DNA from: Pirellulaceae bacterium
GTDB lineage: Bacteria > Planctomycetota > Planctomycetia > Pirellulales > Pirellulaceae
Direction: 5' to 3'
DNA: 55,139 bases
Assembly: GCA_018402565.1 (NCBI GenBank)
Contig: JAGYIQ010000016.1
Location: 1 to 55,139, forward strand
In this document: in pieces, positions 44,269-51,428 of the stretch
Numbering within the stretch: position 1 is the first letter of the stretch
Layout of the letters: each line of letters starts with the position of its first letter
Notes under the pieces: generated by a model
What the model was told of the DNA's origin: nothing
Database searches by the model: none
What the model saw: the letters and a program-made list of their open reading frames with translations, nothing else
Made by a program: the position numbers and the translations under genes

Positions 44269-45126
44269 TTAATAAGAAGGGGAGGGTCTGGACTGAGGCT
44301 GGTCCTGCATCCCGCCCGCTGCCCCGGCTCCGATAGCACCGGGGACAGCGAATTTGCGGAGGATCCGGATCTGATCCTCGGTGCCTGGGTAGAACACGTA
44401 GTTCTTCTGCCCTTTCGCCCCCTCGTAAACGTGGCCCGGGATGCCGGCGTCAAACAGCCTGCGAGATGCCTCCCGTTGGCTTGCAACGGTTGGTGCATCA
44501 AATACGTTTCCGCCGGCCAGCATCTGGTAGAAGGTCGCCCCCTCGTCGTTGCCGAATTCCGCCGACTCGCGCATTTTTAGGTCGTTGCCTTCGTATGCGC
44601 GGTATATCGGCTGTCCCAAGACATCGTCAAACAACCGAGGATCGACCGACCTCAATCTGTCATGCAGGTCTTCCTGCCACTTCAGCGGAACGTCATACCG
44701 CAGAAGAGACTCTTCGGGAACACCTATCTCCAATTCATAAGTTCGGCCACGCGGGAATTGAGTCTGGAGCCTGGATCGCGTGTCCATCGCGCCATCCAAT
44801 GCGTTTGAGCCGCGGCGGTATAGCCGGTGCCAGTCTGGATGGTTCGGCTCCGTCCGCAGGTCCCGCTTGGCGTTCCTGATCTGGTCTGCAAGCCGCTGCC
44901 TCGCCGCGACCGTGGTAGCGTTGCGATACCACTCAGCCACCCGCGGGGACTCCGAAGCGTACAGCCCGAAGCCCTCATCAAGCGAGCCCTCCCCGCTCTT
45001 TGCCATCGAAAGATCCACTTTTTCCCAGTCATACGGGCTGCCGTGGTACGCCCGGATGTACTTTGACTCCGGCGCAGCCCCGGCGATCCGGGCAAGAACT
45101 TCGGCATAGCGTTCCGGGTTTCCCAT
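44269..45126 (-). CDS. ADP-ribosyltransferase-like protein, second copy
   Basis: This encodes 285 residues from the ATG at 45126. It is a clear paralogue of 6145-6963: IRAYHGSPYDWEKVDLS with His28, GFGLYAS with Tyr56, and the shared C-terminus DQIRILRKFAVPGAIGAGAA. The middle parts differ strongly. It is alone on the minus strand within a rightward block and has its own GGGCAATAGTC element directly before the ATG, like a moron/cargo gene. Expected role: NAD-dependent modification of a host target. The catalytic Glu is unassigned. Confidence 0.72.
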   Translation of the reverse strand: MGNPERYAEVLARIAGAAPESKYIRAYHGSPYDWEKVDLSMAKSGEGSLDEGFGLYASESPRVAEWYRNATTVAARQRLADQIRNAKRDLRTEPNHPDWHRLYRRGSNALDGAMDTRSRLQTQFPRGRTYELEIGVPEESLLRYDVPLKWQEDLHDRLRSVDPRLFDDVLGQPIYRAYEGNDLKMRESAEFGNDEGATFYQMLAGGNVFDAPTVASQREASRRLFDAGIPGHVYEGAKGQKNYVFYPGTEDQIRILRKFAVPGAIGAGAAGGMQDQPQSRPSPSY

Positions 45127-45141
45127 ACAGGACTATTGCCC
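45125..45141 (-). promoter_or_regulatory. GGGCAATAGTC element, copy 6 (minus strand)
   Basis: Read on the minus strand, GGGCAATAGTCCTGTATG runs straight into the start codon of the leftward ART-like gene. Strand and position track the gene, which is the best argument that the element acts in its expression. Confidence 0.65.
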
Positions 45142-45205
45142 GTAATTTGAGTGGAACGTACGCGGATCATCCGTACACTACTGGCGAGGGTAGATCGGAT
45201 GCAGC

Positions 45206-45613
45206 GTGCCAAGACTGACCGCCAAGGACCGCCTCCTCTTCCAGGAGTTCGCCGCTCTCTTCAGGTCTTGCGCCGTCTGCTGGTGGCCGCAAAGCGACGG
45301 CCGGCGCCGCATGGAGATCCACCATCTAGTCGGTGGTCGGGGCCGCAAGCATGACCGGCGCAACCTCCTCACGCTTTGCCAGAACTGCCATGAGGTTCTC
45401 CATCTTGGACCAAGACTGACTGGACTTCCTGACCTAAACAAGGGTACACTGCTTACCTGCAAGCAGGAGACTGACCCCGAGTTCTATGACCCTGAGTACC
45501 TGGCCTCGCTTCTTCACAAGAAGTGGCTGGGCTATGACCCCGAGCCGGTGCCGGAATGGTATCTGTCGCAACGAGAACGGAACGTGACTTCATGGTCGGC
45601 AAGGAAGCCATGA
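45206..45613 (+). CDS. HNH endonuclease
   Basis: This encodes 135 residues from GTG 45206. CAVCWWP, EIHHLVGGRGRKHDRRNLLT and LCQNCHEVLH give the HNH beta-beta-alpha-metal motif with two flanking CxxC zinc pairs. Small phage HNH proteins may nick DNA in packaging or be homing-type enzymes. Its location far from terminase suggests a free-standing nuclease. Confidence 0.85.
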   Translation: MPRLTAKDRLLFQEFAALFRSCAVCWWPQSDGRRRMEIHHLVGGRGRKHDRRNLLTLCQNCHEVLHLGPRLTGLPDLNKGTLLTCKQETDPEFYDPEYLASLLHKKWLGYDPEPVPEWYLSQRERNVTSWSARKP

Positions 45614-45972
45614 CCTGCCAGGTGATCCGGGTGACCCGCCCCGACACCTGCTTGGTGCGCACCTATCTCCCGGCCGTGCAGGGTCACGTTACTGTGAACC
45701 TTGTCTTGGAGGGCGTGAAGTGCAAGAAGGCCGCCAAGCAGGAGATCATCGACTGGGTAGAGATCCACGCCGACGCCGAGAGGCTCAGGCTGATTACGTG
45801 GGAGTGGTTCCGCGACGAATACGGCCGCGTCCTTGGCGACCTTGGTGATTTGCAGACTGGTGAAACCCTGACCCAGTGGCTGCTAGATCGCAAGGTTGCC
45901 GAGGCGCGGCCCGATCACTACCTGGAAATCCTTCGCAACATGGTTGCATCTGAGGAGCCCGAGCTGCCATGA
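45592..45972 (+). CDS. Staphylococcal nuclease-like protein
   Basis: This encodes 126 residues from ATG 45592, overlapping the HNH gene end. The order VIRVTRPDTCLVR, KKAAKQEIIDW, DEYGRVLGDLGDLQ and TQWLLDRKVAEAR follows the thermonuclease (SNase) OB-fold pattern. Several catalytic residues appear altered, so it may bind rather than cut nucleic acid. Confidence in the fold is moderate. Confidence 0.55.
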   Translation: MVGKEAMTCQVIRVTRPDTCLVRTYLPAVQGHVTVNLVLEGVKCKKAAKQEIIDWVEIHADAERLRLITWEWFRDEYGRVLGDLGDLQTGETLTQWLLDRKVAEARPDHYLEILRNMVASEEPELP

Positions 45973-46226
45973 GGCCACCTGCATATCTCTGGACCGGCGG
46001 CACGGCCAAGACGATGAACTATCGGTTTGTGTTCTACTTCCCCGAGGAGGGCAGCCGAGACTTCTCCCGCAATGCGGAGGTCGGCACATGGGTGGGGAAG
46101 AACGCCAAGGTCTTGGACAAAAAGTCTGCCACCGACTGCTGCAAACTAATTGCAGATGAGTTTCCGTGGCTGCTGTGGATTGATGCCATACACCACAACG
46201 GCCCGGTGGCGAGGTGGTTTGTATGA
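45969..46226 (+). CDS. Small hypothetical protein, 85 aa
   Basis: ATG 45969 overlaps the preceding stop (ATGA). A second ATG at 46014 (MNYRFVFYFPEEGSRDFSRN) is an equally plausible start. It is aromatic-rich, with a Trp/Ile-rich C-terminus. Unknown function. Confidence 0.55.
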   Translation: MRPPAYLWTGGTAKTMNYRFVFYFPEEGSRDFSRNAEVGTWVGKNAKVLDKKSATDCCKLIADEFPWLLWIDAIHHNGPVARWFV

Positions 46227-46609
46227 ACAGCCGTGCCAAGGGTGCCAGGGGAGAGAGAGACGCTGCTGGGGCGTGGGCCAAGCTGTTTGGTTGGGCCCGC
46301 CGTGGCCAGCAGTTTGCCGGCGGTGCCGACTCACCAGACATAGTGACCTCCACGCCGGGCATTCACGTTGAGGTCAAGCGTACCGAACGGGGCAATCCCT
46401 ATGCCTGGCTCAGGCAGGCCATCGCAGACGCCGGGCCCAAATGCCCACTGGTTCTTCATCGTCGCAATAACGAAGAGTGGATAGTCATAGTGAGGCTCAC
46501 CGATGTCCCAAGATTGGCGAAGGAAGTTGCTCAGGCAGTTGAAGCAGTGGGCGGAGGCGAGGTTTCCGCTGCCCTACCCAGTGCGTGTGTACCTGCGGCC
46601 GAGCAGTAA
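46223..46609 (+). CDS. Holliday junction resolvase-like nuclease
   Basis: This encodes 128 residues; the ATG overlaps the previous stop. Glu11, Asp39 (GGADSPDIV) and E50-V-K52 (GIHVEVKRTE) form a PD-(D/E)XK core in the order used by small phage resolvases. NSRAKGARGE is also typical. It would resolve branched DNA from the ERF-driven recombination system before packaging. Confidence 0.8.
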   Translation: MNSRAKGARGERDAAGAWAKLFGWARRGQQFAGGADSPDIVTSTPGIHVEVKRTERGNPYAWLRQAIADAGPKCPLVLHRRNNEEWIVIVRLTDVPRLAKEVAQAVEAVGGGEVSAALPSACVPAAEQ

Positions 46610-46847
46610 AATGGCCGACAACCTCGGCTTCTTCTGTTTCGATGACGATGAGGAGCGCGGAACGATTTCGATTCTGAACACCCAAGACAGAGTGGGCGTT
46701 ATCGATACATTTGTGGAGGAGTGGGCGCATGCCCGGACGGTTCATTTGATCGACACGGAGGACAACCAAGATGACCCCTATCACCACCCATCCTTTTGGT
46801 CCGAGTACGGACGCATCCAACAGGCCGCAAGGGAGCGGACTTGGTGA
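46503..46847 (+). CDS. Degenerate zincin-like phage protein
   Basis: This encodes 114 residues. VIDTFVEEWAHARTVHLIDT and DDPYHHPSFWSEYGRI resemble SprT-like/zincin phage proteins. The first zinc His is replaced by Glu (EEWAH instead of HEWAH), so classical HExxH catalysis is unlikely. It overlaps both neighbours by about 75-105 bases. Unknown role. Confidence 0.6.
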   Translation: MSQDWRRKLLRQLKQWAEARFPLPYPVRVYLRPSSKMADNLGFFCFDDDEERGTISILNTQDRVGVIDTFVEEWAHARTVHLIDTEDNQDDPYHHPSFWSEYGRIQQAARERTW

Positions 46848-47175
46848 TCCCTACCTGTCCGTCTGCGAGGACCTGCATTCCCTGCTTACGCGCAAGCGGG
46901 GCTACTACGGTTGTCCCGACGAAGGTCCATTGGATAACGCCATGGGAGTGCAGGAACAGGGCATAACGCCGTGGGTTTACCAGCTTGCCAGAATCGGGGA
47001 AAAGCTCCGACGCTGCGGCGGGCTCCAAGGGGCAATAGTTAATGACAGAGCAAGGATGATCAGGGAGACGTTGTACGACATTGCAGGGCATGCAGTCGTT
47101 GCGATTGCGGTCCTTAACCATGAAGAGGCGCAGAATGAATCTGAAGCTAATCCATTGGCTTCTGAAGCACCGTGA
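46771..47175 (+). CDS. Hypothetical protein with conserved phage C-terminal domain
   Basis: This encodes 134 residues from ATG 46771, overlapping the previous gene. RKRGYYGCPDEGPLDNAMGV, and the helical RARMIRETLYDIAGHAVVAI, resemble nucleotide-modification-associated or DUF6378-type phage proteins. The assignment is tentative. The GGGCAATAGT sequence at 47030 lies inside it. Confidence 0.5.
   Translation: MTPITTHPFGPSTDASNRPQGSGLGDPYLSVCEDLHSLLTRKRGYYGCPDEGPLDNAMGVQEQGITPWVYQLARIGEKLRRCGGLQGAIVNDRARMIRETLYDIAGHAVVAIAVLNHEEAQNESEANPLASEAP
47030..47046 (+). promoter_or_regulatory. GGGCAATAGT element, copy 7
   Basis: GGGCAATAGTTAATGAC keeps GGGCAATAGT but not the following C/TAG part, and lies within a gene. 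It precedes, by about 105 bases, the ATG at 47135 that opens the protease/lysis-like cluster. It could be a promoter for that cluster or a coding coincidence. Confidence 0.4.
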
Positions 47176-47467
47176 TGTGTTGATCCAAGTGATCTCGCTG
47201 GCGAAGAAGTTTGACCGCGACGGCAGCTACATCTCCCAGTGGGAGGTGGTTGATGAGATCGCCCGCGTGGTGATTCCTGTCTTTGAGAAGGAAGGCACTG
47301 ATGTCCATGGCCTGACCTCCCAGGAATACGACTGGGATGCGGACACCGTGGGCGCGTTTGCGCTCGGGGCGGAAGTGTCGGCCCTAGGCGTGGACTGGCA
47401 GGCGCTGGTCCAAGTGGTCATTCCGATCCTCATCGCCATTCTGAAAGCCCTTGCTGGCGATGAATGA
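47135..47467 (+). CDS. Small protein before the subtilisin gene, 110 aa
   Basis: ATG 47135 was chosen over upstream GTG/TTG starts. It is helical and acidic, with a hydrophobic C-terminus (WQALVQVVIPILIAILKALA) that may insert into membrane. Its stop overlaps the subtilisin start. The placement fits a holin/pinholin-like or protease-regulating role, unproven. Confidence 0.5.
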   Translation: MNLKLIHWLLKHRDVLIQVISLAKKFDRDGSYISQWEVVDEIARVVIPVFEKEGTDVHGLTSQEYDWDADTVGAFALGAEVSALGVDWQALVQVVIPILIAILKALAGDE

Positions 47468-48404
47468 CTTCGTCCACCTGCCGCCCTACCGTGTCGATCT
47501 AGTCAATGTGCCGCATTCGGCGCAGGAGGGGGTGGACTGGGCGGTCGCAAGCTACGGAATCCCGGCGCTGTGGAAAGAAACCCACGGCGCCGGGGTCCGG
47601 GTGGCGGTGATCGATTCTGGGGTAGCCCCGCATCCAGCCTTGCAGGGGGTGGTGGTTGACTACCGCAACTTCTCGTCGGACTCCGAGGTCTACGACACCC
47701 TTGGGCATGGGACCCACGTAGCCGGCGTGATCGGCGCTAAGACCGGCGTGGCCAAGGGGATCGCCCCTGGCGTGCAGATCGTCAGCATGAAGGTGCTGGG
47801 TCATTCGGGGATGGGCAGCAACGACGCTGTGGCCCATGCCGTCAACCACTCCGTGGACGCCAAGGTGGACATCGTCTGCATGTCTCTTGGTAGCCCGAGG
47901 CCCAGCAGCAAGGTGCATGAGGCGATCCGCCATGCGACCTCGCAGGGAATCTTGGTGGTGTGCGCTGCCGGCAATGACGGCGGGGCGGTCAACTACCCGG
48001 CCGCGTTCCAAGAGACGATAGGCGTCGGGGCCGTGGATAAGAACGGCAACGTGTGCGAGTTCTCCTGCCGGGGCAAGGAGATCACTGTCGCTGCGCCGGG
48101 CCAAGACATCACCTCCACCTGGCTGGCCGATGGGTATGCCTGCTTGTCGGGGACGAGCATGGCTGCGCCGTTTGTGGCCGGGGTGCTGTCGCTCTATGTC
48201 TCGGCCGCCAAGGCAGACGGGCGAAAAGTCAACCACAAGGATGCGCTCAAGGCCATCTCCGAGAGCAGCCGAGATGTCGGCGCGCCGGGCAAGGACCCCG
48301 AGTACGGCTGGGGCCTGGTCGATCCTCACAAGCTCTTGAACTACAGCGCCACCGCATCGGTCGATGGCGTGACCATCTTCATTCCTGGGGCCAAGATCCT
48401 ATGA
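47460..48404 (+). CDS. Subtilisin-like serine protease (S8)
   Basis: This encodes 314 residues from ATG 47460. The catalytic triad is in canonical motifs: Asp52 in VAVIDSG, His83 in GHGTHVAG and Ser233 in SGTSMAAP, with oxyanion Asn172 in CAAGND. There is no signal peptide and only about 35 residues before the catalytic domain, so little or no propeptide. A subtilase is unusual in a tailed phage. It is followed directly by a membrane protein, a second membrane protein and a papain-like protease. Host envelope degradation at lysis is a reasonable hypothesis; virion maturation is the main alternative. Confidence 0.9.
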   Translation: MNDFVHLPPYRVDLVNVPHSAQEGVDWAVASYGIPALWKETHGAGVRVAVIDSGVAPHPALQGVVVDYRNFSSDSEVYDTLGHGTHVAGVIGAKTGVAKGIAPGVQIVSMKVLGHSGMGSNDAVAHAVNHSVDAKVDIVCMSLGSPRPSSKVHEAIRHATSQGILVVCAAGNDGGAVNYPAAFQETIGVGAVDKNGNVCEFSCRGKEITVAAPGQDITSTWLADGYACLSGTSMAAPFVAGVLSLYVSAAKADGRKVNHKDALKAISESSRDVGAPGKDPEYGWGLVDPHKLLNYSATASVDGVTIFIPGAKIL

Positions 48405-48598
48405 CGCAGATGCAGATCATCTCACTGGCAATCGCTGCTGCCGTGGCGGCGTACGTGTATCTCCCGAGCATCAAATGGCCCGCAAGCAAGCCAAGTTCCA
48501 TGCGGCAGATCGAATCCGTCCTTGCTATCCGAGACAGCAACACCACTCCCGAGGTGCGCAAAGCATGCACAGCGCTGCTACAAGCCCTGCTTCAGTGA
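48401..48598 (+). CDS. Small membrane protein, 65 aa
   Basis: The ATG overlaps the subtilisin stop (ATGA). One transmembrane helix (IISLAIAAAVAAYVYL) is followed by a basic loop and a short helical tail. It could be a holin-like or spanin-like component of the cassette. Confidence 0.6.
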   Translation: MTQMQIISLAIAAAVAAYVYLPSIKWPASKPSSMRQIESVLAIRDSNTTPEVRKACTALLQALLQ

Positions 48599-48999
48599 AG
48601 CATTGGATCCTGTTGGGGGCGGTAGCGTTTGCCGCCCTCCAGTTTTTGCCTGTTGGCCCCCAGCGGTCAGTCGCTACCGGCCCCGTTGCCAAGGCGCTAG
48701 AGTCGGCCTCCTCCACCGACCGCGCCCGAGTCGCCAGTGTTTACGCCTCCCTGGCTGACTTGATCGAACGGGATGGTGGCAAGCTGATCCCCACCACGGC
48801 GGTGTGGCGCGCTATCTATGCTGACGCGCTCCGGCTGGCCGCTGGGGGGACCGATCTTCCGGGCAAGTACAAGGGGTTGGACACGGCGATAGAGGAAACG
48901 CTGGGCCAGCACTACGCGCTGGACAACATGCCCATCGATCAGGAACTGGCCAAGCAGATCGCCGCTGGCTGCCGGGCCGTGGAGACGCAGTGTGAGTGA
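48565..48999 (+). CDS. Membrane-anchored helical protein, 144 aa
   Basis: ATG 48565 overlaps the previous gene. There is one N-terminal transmembrane helix (WILLGAVAFAALQFLPV), then a soluble helical domain with VASVYASLADLIERDGGKLI. Its end overlaps the papain-like gene. Similar N-anchored proteins occur in planctomycete phage-like loci, by my memory. It may anchor or regulate the neighbouring proteases. Confidence 0.6.
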   Translation: MHSAATSPASVKHWILLGAVAFAALQFLPVGPQRSVATGPVAKALESASSTDRARVASVYASLADLIERDGGKLIPTTAVWRAIYADALRLAAGGTDLPGKYKGLDTAIEETLGQHYALDNMPIDQELAKQIAAGCRAVETQCE

Positions 49000-49942
49000 T
49001 CTGGACACACCGCAGGAATGCCTCAAGGCGTATGAGGACGGTCTGCCCGGCTGGCAGCTCAACATGCGGGAGAACACAGAGTTTCTCGCCACGCAGAAGT
49101 ACCAATACTTCTCGGAGCCCAACATCCGTGGGGCTGGGATCGGCAAGCGAGCCTTGCTCTGGCAGTACGCCAAGAAGCTGGACGATAAATGTTTTACTGA
49201 GGCTCAAACCACGGGCGACTGTGTCTCGCATGGCTCTCGGAATGCGCGGGACATCACGCGGGCTGTCGAAATTCTGGTGAAGAAAGAGCCCGAAGACTGG
49301 TTCAAGATGGGTGCGACGGAGCCCACCTATGGGGCCCGAGGGCATGGCGGTCAGGGCATGAGCCCCGGCCGGGCCAGTCGGTTTGAGCGGGATGTGGGCT
49401 TCTTGGCCCGCCACAAATACGAAGGCGTGGTCGATCTGTCGAAGTACAAAGCCAGCATCGGCCACAACTGGGGCCCGAGAGGCGTGCCCGAGAACGTCCA
49501 AGAGCTGTGCCGGGAGAACAAGGTTGGCGTGATCACGCAAGTGAGAACGCAAGAGGAGCTGATGGACGCGATGTTCAACGGCTACGCGGCGCACTCAGGA
49601 CAGTATGCGTCTTGGTCCACTGGCTCTAACTCCAAGGGCGTTCACGGCCGAACGCCAGGAGGCTGGAACCATGATATGTGCATTTGTGGCTACGACGATT
49701 CCAAGGAAATATTTCCCTTCCGCGTTTGGATGATCGTCAATAGCTGGGGCGGCTGGAATCAAAAGCCATCGGGCTGGCCAAAAGAATACGGGCCATGGAT
49801 ACCCGGAATGATTCTGACCAGCGGCGATGACTTCAACGTGTGCGTGGAGTCAGGCGACTGCTGGGTCTACGGCAGCATCGACGGCTATCCGCCCCAGAAA
49901 CTCCCTGACTACGGAACCGTGGGGTTACTTCGCCATGATTGA
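48992..49942 (+). CDS. Papain-like cysteine protease
   Basis: This encodes 316 residues from GTG 48992. Gln72 and Cys77 in QTTGDCVSHGSRNARD, His227 in GGWNHDMCICGYDD and Asn250 in IVNSWGGW reproduce the papain-family (C1-like) catalytic order, including the NSWG motif. There is no signal peptide. It is the second protease of the cassette, after the subtilisin. Either lysis-related envelope digestion or processing of phage proteins is possible. Confidence 0.8.
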   Translation: MSDLDTPQECLKAYEDGLPGWQLNMRENTEFLATQKYQYFSEPNIRGAGIGKRALLWQYAKKLDDKCFTEAQTTGDCVSHGSRNARDITRAVEILVKKEPEDWFKMGATEPTYGARGHGGQGMSPGRASRFERDVGFLARHKYEGVVDLSKYKASIGHNWGPRGVPENVQELCRENKVGVITQVRTQEELMDAMFNGYAAHSGQYASWSTGSNSKGVHGRTPGGWNHDMCICGYDDSKEIFPFRVWMIVNSWGGWNQKPSGWPKEYGPWIPGMILTSGDDFNVCVESGDCWVYGSIDGYPPQKLPDYGTVGLLRHD

Positions 49943-50195
49943 TTGGATCCTCGCCTTCTTCATTCAGCCCGATCTGACCGGCCCGGTGGCCGTGCATGCT
50001 GCATACGTTATCCACACGCAGGACGCCGACTCCCCCTCCCAGGAGTGCTGCGGGGCCTGCAAGGGAACAGGCTTCATCACCCACGGCGACGGGCACAAGA
50101 CCCCCTGCCCCTGCCCGCCTGACTGCGAGTGCAAAGCGGTTAAGCACCCGCCGTCAGTCTTGTGCGAGGACGGCAAATGCAAGCCCAGCAAATAG
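49935..50195 (+). CDS. Small protein with DnaJ-like Cys cluster
   Basis: This encodes 86 residues; the ATG overlaps the protease end. A hydrophobic N-terminus (MIDWILAFFIQPDLTGPVAV) is followed by CCGACKGTGFITHGDGHKTP, then CPCPPDCECK. That is a CxxCxGxG zinc-knuckle style with nine or more Cys. It probably binds zinc; perhaps membrane-associated. Confidence 0.6.
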   Translation: MIDWILAFFIQPDLTGPVAVHAAYVIHTQDADSPSQECCGACKGTGFITHGDGHKTPCPCPPDCECKAVKHPPSVLCEDGKCKPSK

Positions 50196-50554
50196 TCAGG
50201 CAGTGCCTCTATGAGACAGGCGCCCGTGGCATCAGCAAGCACGCCGAAGAGATCGCTCTTATCGGGTTGGTCCACACGCCGGTGGCAGAGCGTGGCATGC
50301 GACCGTACCGCAGGCGGATCAAAGAGACATTCCTTCAGGGCCACCCCGAGGCCGGCTCCGTCTTTATCGTATTGGTTCTACCGATCCTGATCTCGGTCAT
50401 CAGCGCATGGATTACCCGTTGGATTTTGAATCGGAAGGATTTGAAGGCGATCCGGGGCCAGGCGTTCGACGCCTTGAGCGAGCTATCGCCGTCTACGACG
50501 GACACACTCACATCTATCAGTACGCCCCAGAGGAATCCAACCGGGCAAGACTGA
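50177..50554 (+). CDS. Membrane protein, 125 aa
   Basis: ATG 50177 gives a basic helical N-terminal domain (RQCLYETGARGISKHAEEIA, then ALIGLVHTP) and one transmembrane helix near residues 57-80 (VLPILISVISAWITRWIL). The last 40 residues overlap the next gene in another frame. It fits a membrane accessory of the lysis-like cluster. Confidence 0.6.
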   Translation: MQAQQIVRQCLYETGARGISKHAEEIALIGLVHTPVAERGMRPYRRRIKETFLQGHPEAGSVFIVLVLPILISVISAWITRWILNRKDLKAIRGQAFDALSELSPSTTDTLTSISTPQRNPTGQD

Positions 50555-50643
50555 TGGTCAAACTGCATGTCGAAGAGGGGAGGCTTCATCCCTACGCAGG
50601 GCTGATGCTGGTTCACATGATCGGGGGGAGCAATGGAAGTTGA
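50407..50643 (+). CDS. Small hypothetical protein, 78 aa
   Basis: ATG 50407 gives an acidic N-terminus (MDYPLDFESEGFEGDPGPGV) and a helical C-terminus with MVKLHVEEGRLHPYAGLMLV. It overlaps the membrane protein gene by 148 bases and the next gene by 11. Unknown function. Confidence 0.5.
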   Translation: MDYPLDFESEGFEGDPGPGVRRLERAIAVYDGHTHIYQYAPEESNRARLMVKLHVEEGRLHPYAGLMLVHMIGGSNGS

Positions 50644-50854
50644 AACATGGATGCTCGTTGTGTCCGGCGCCTGCGCCATTGTGCCGTGGGCGTTCAGTAT
50701 CCACGCCAAGGTGGCCGTCATCGCCAGCGCGGTGGAGCATCTGCCGCAGGTGGTGGAAGAGTTGCGAGAAGTCCTCCATGAACATGAGCATCGGCTAGAC
50801 AAACATGCAAGTGAGATCCAGGCTCTCAAAGAAAAGACAACGGCTGGTCGTTGA
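50633..50854 (+). CDS. Holin-like membrane/coiled-coil protein, 73 aa
   Basis: An N-terminal transmembrane helix (MLVVSGACAIVPWAFSI) is followed by an amphipathic coiled coil (VVEELREVLHEHEHRLDKHA). Small single-span proteins with such tails include class III holin-like and phage membrane proteins. It lies at the end of the lysis-like cluster and overlaps the sigma-like gene by 50 bases. Confidence 0.6.
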   Translation: MEVETWMLVVSGACAIVPWAFSIHAKVAVIASAVEHLPQVVEELREVLHEHEHRLDKHASEIQALKEKTTAGR

Positions 50855-51428
50855 GTACATGGGACTGGCTACCATGCTGGCCAAGTTCTTTGTCCAGTCC
50901 CGGCCGCCTTGGCAGAAGGGCGTTCTGATCCCTGACTTGGAGAGCGAAGGATTCTTGGCCCTGACCAAGGCCGCTCGCACGTACGACGAGAAGAGGCTGC
51001 CGTATCCGAAAGCCTACTTTGCTCGGGCCTGCATGAACGCCATGTACAAATGGATCAAGCGATCCCAGCGGACGCCGGCCGACTGGAAGGTCAGCTTGCA
51101 GGAGGCAGAAGAGTTGCTGCCGATGCTGGAGAACCCAGACTACCTACGGCTGGCAATCGAAGACCTGCCAGACGGCGAGCGAGAGCTGGCCGAAGACAGG
51201 TTCCAGGGCGGCAAGACGCTCAGGAAGATTGCAGAGGGGCATGACATTTCTCTGCGGGTGGCGTCTGTCCGTAGCCGCGAACTAGCCAAGAGGCTTGCGT
51301 CTGCACTGGATATCCGGCTTTCGCCGCACGCATCAAACCATAGACATCGGCCGGGTGGTAGTAGCCCGAAGAGTTCTTTTTCAAAACCGGCTTCTGGTGA
51401 TCGACGCAAGCCAGGGCGATCTGGCTAG
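50805..51428 (+). CDS. Phage-encoded sigma factor-like protein
   Basis: This encodes 207 residues. Residues 12-85 match sigma70 region 2 in style (YMGLATMLAKFFVQSRPPWQ, DLESEGFLALTKAARTYDEK, YFARACMNAMYKWIKRSQR). Residues 110-165 match region 4, a helix-turn-helix (ELAEDRFQGGKTLRKIAEGH, then SVRSRELAKRLA). It may redirect host RNA polymerase to phage promoters, perhaps the GGGCAATAGTC elements. The last 70 residues lie antisense to the recombinase gene, and the end after about residue 170 looks low-complexity. Confidence 0.75.
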   Translation: MQVRSRLSKKRQRLVVEYMGLATMLAKFFVQSRPPWQKGVLIPDLESEGFLALTKAARTYDEKRLPYPKAYFARACMNAMYKWIKRSQRTPADWKVSLQEAEELLPMLENPDYLRLAIEDLPDGERELAEDRFQGGKTLRKIAEGHDISLRVASVRSRELAKRLASALDIRLSPHASNHRHRPGGSSPKSSFSKPASGDRRKPGRSG

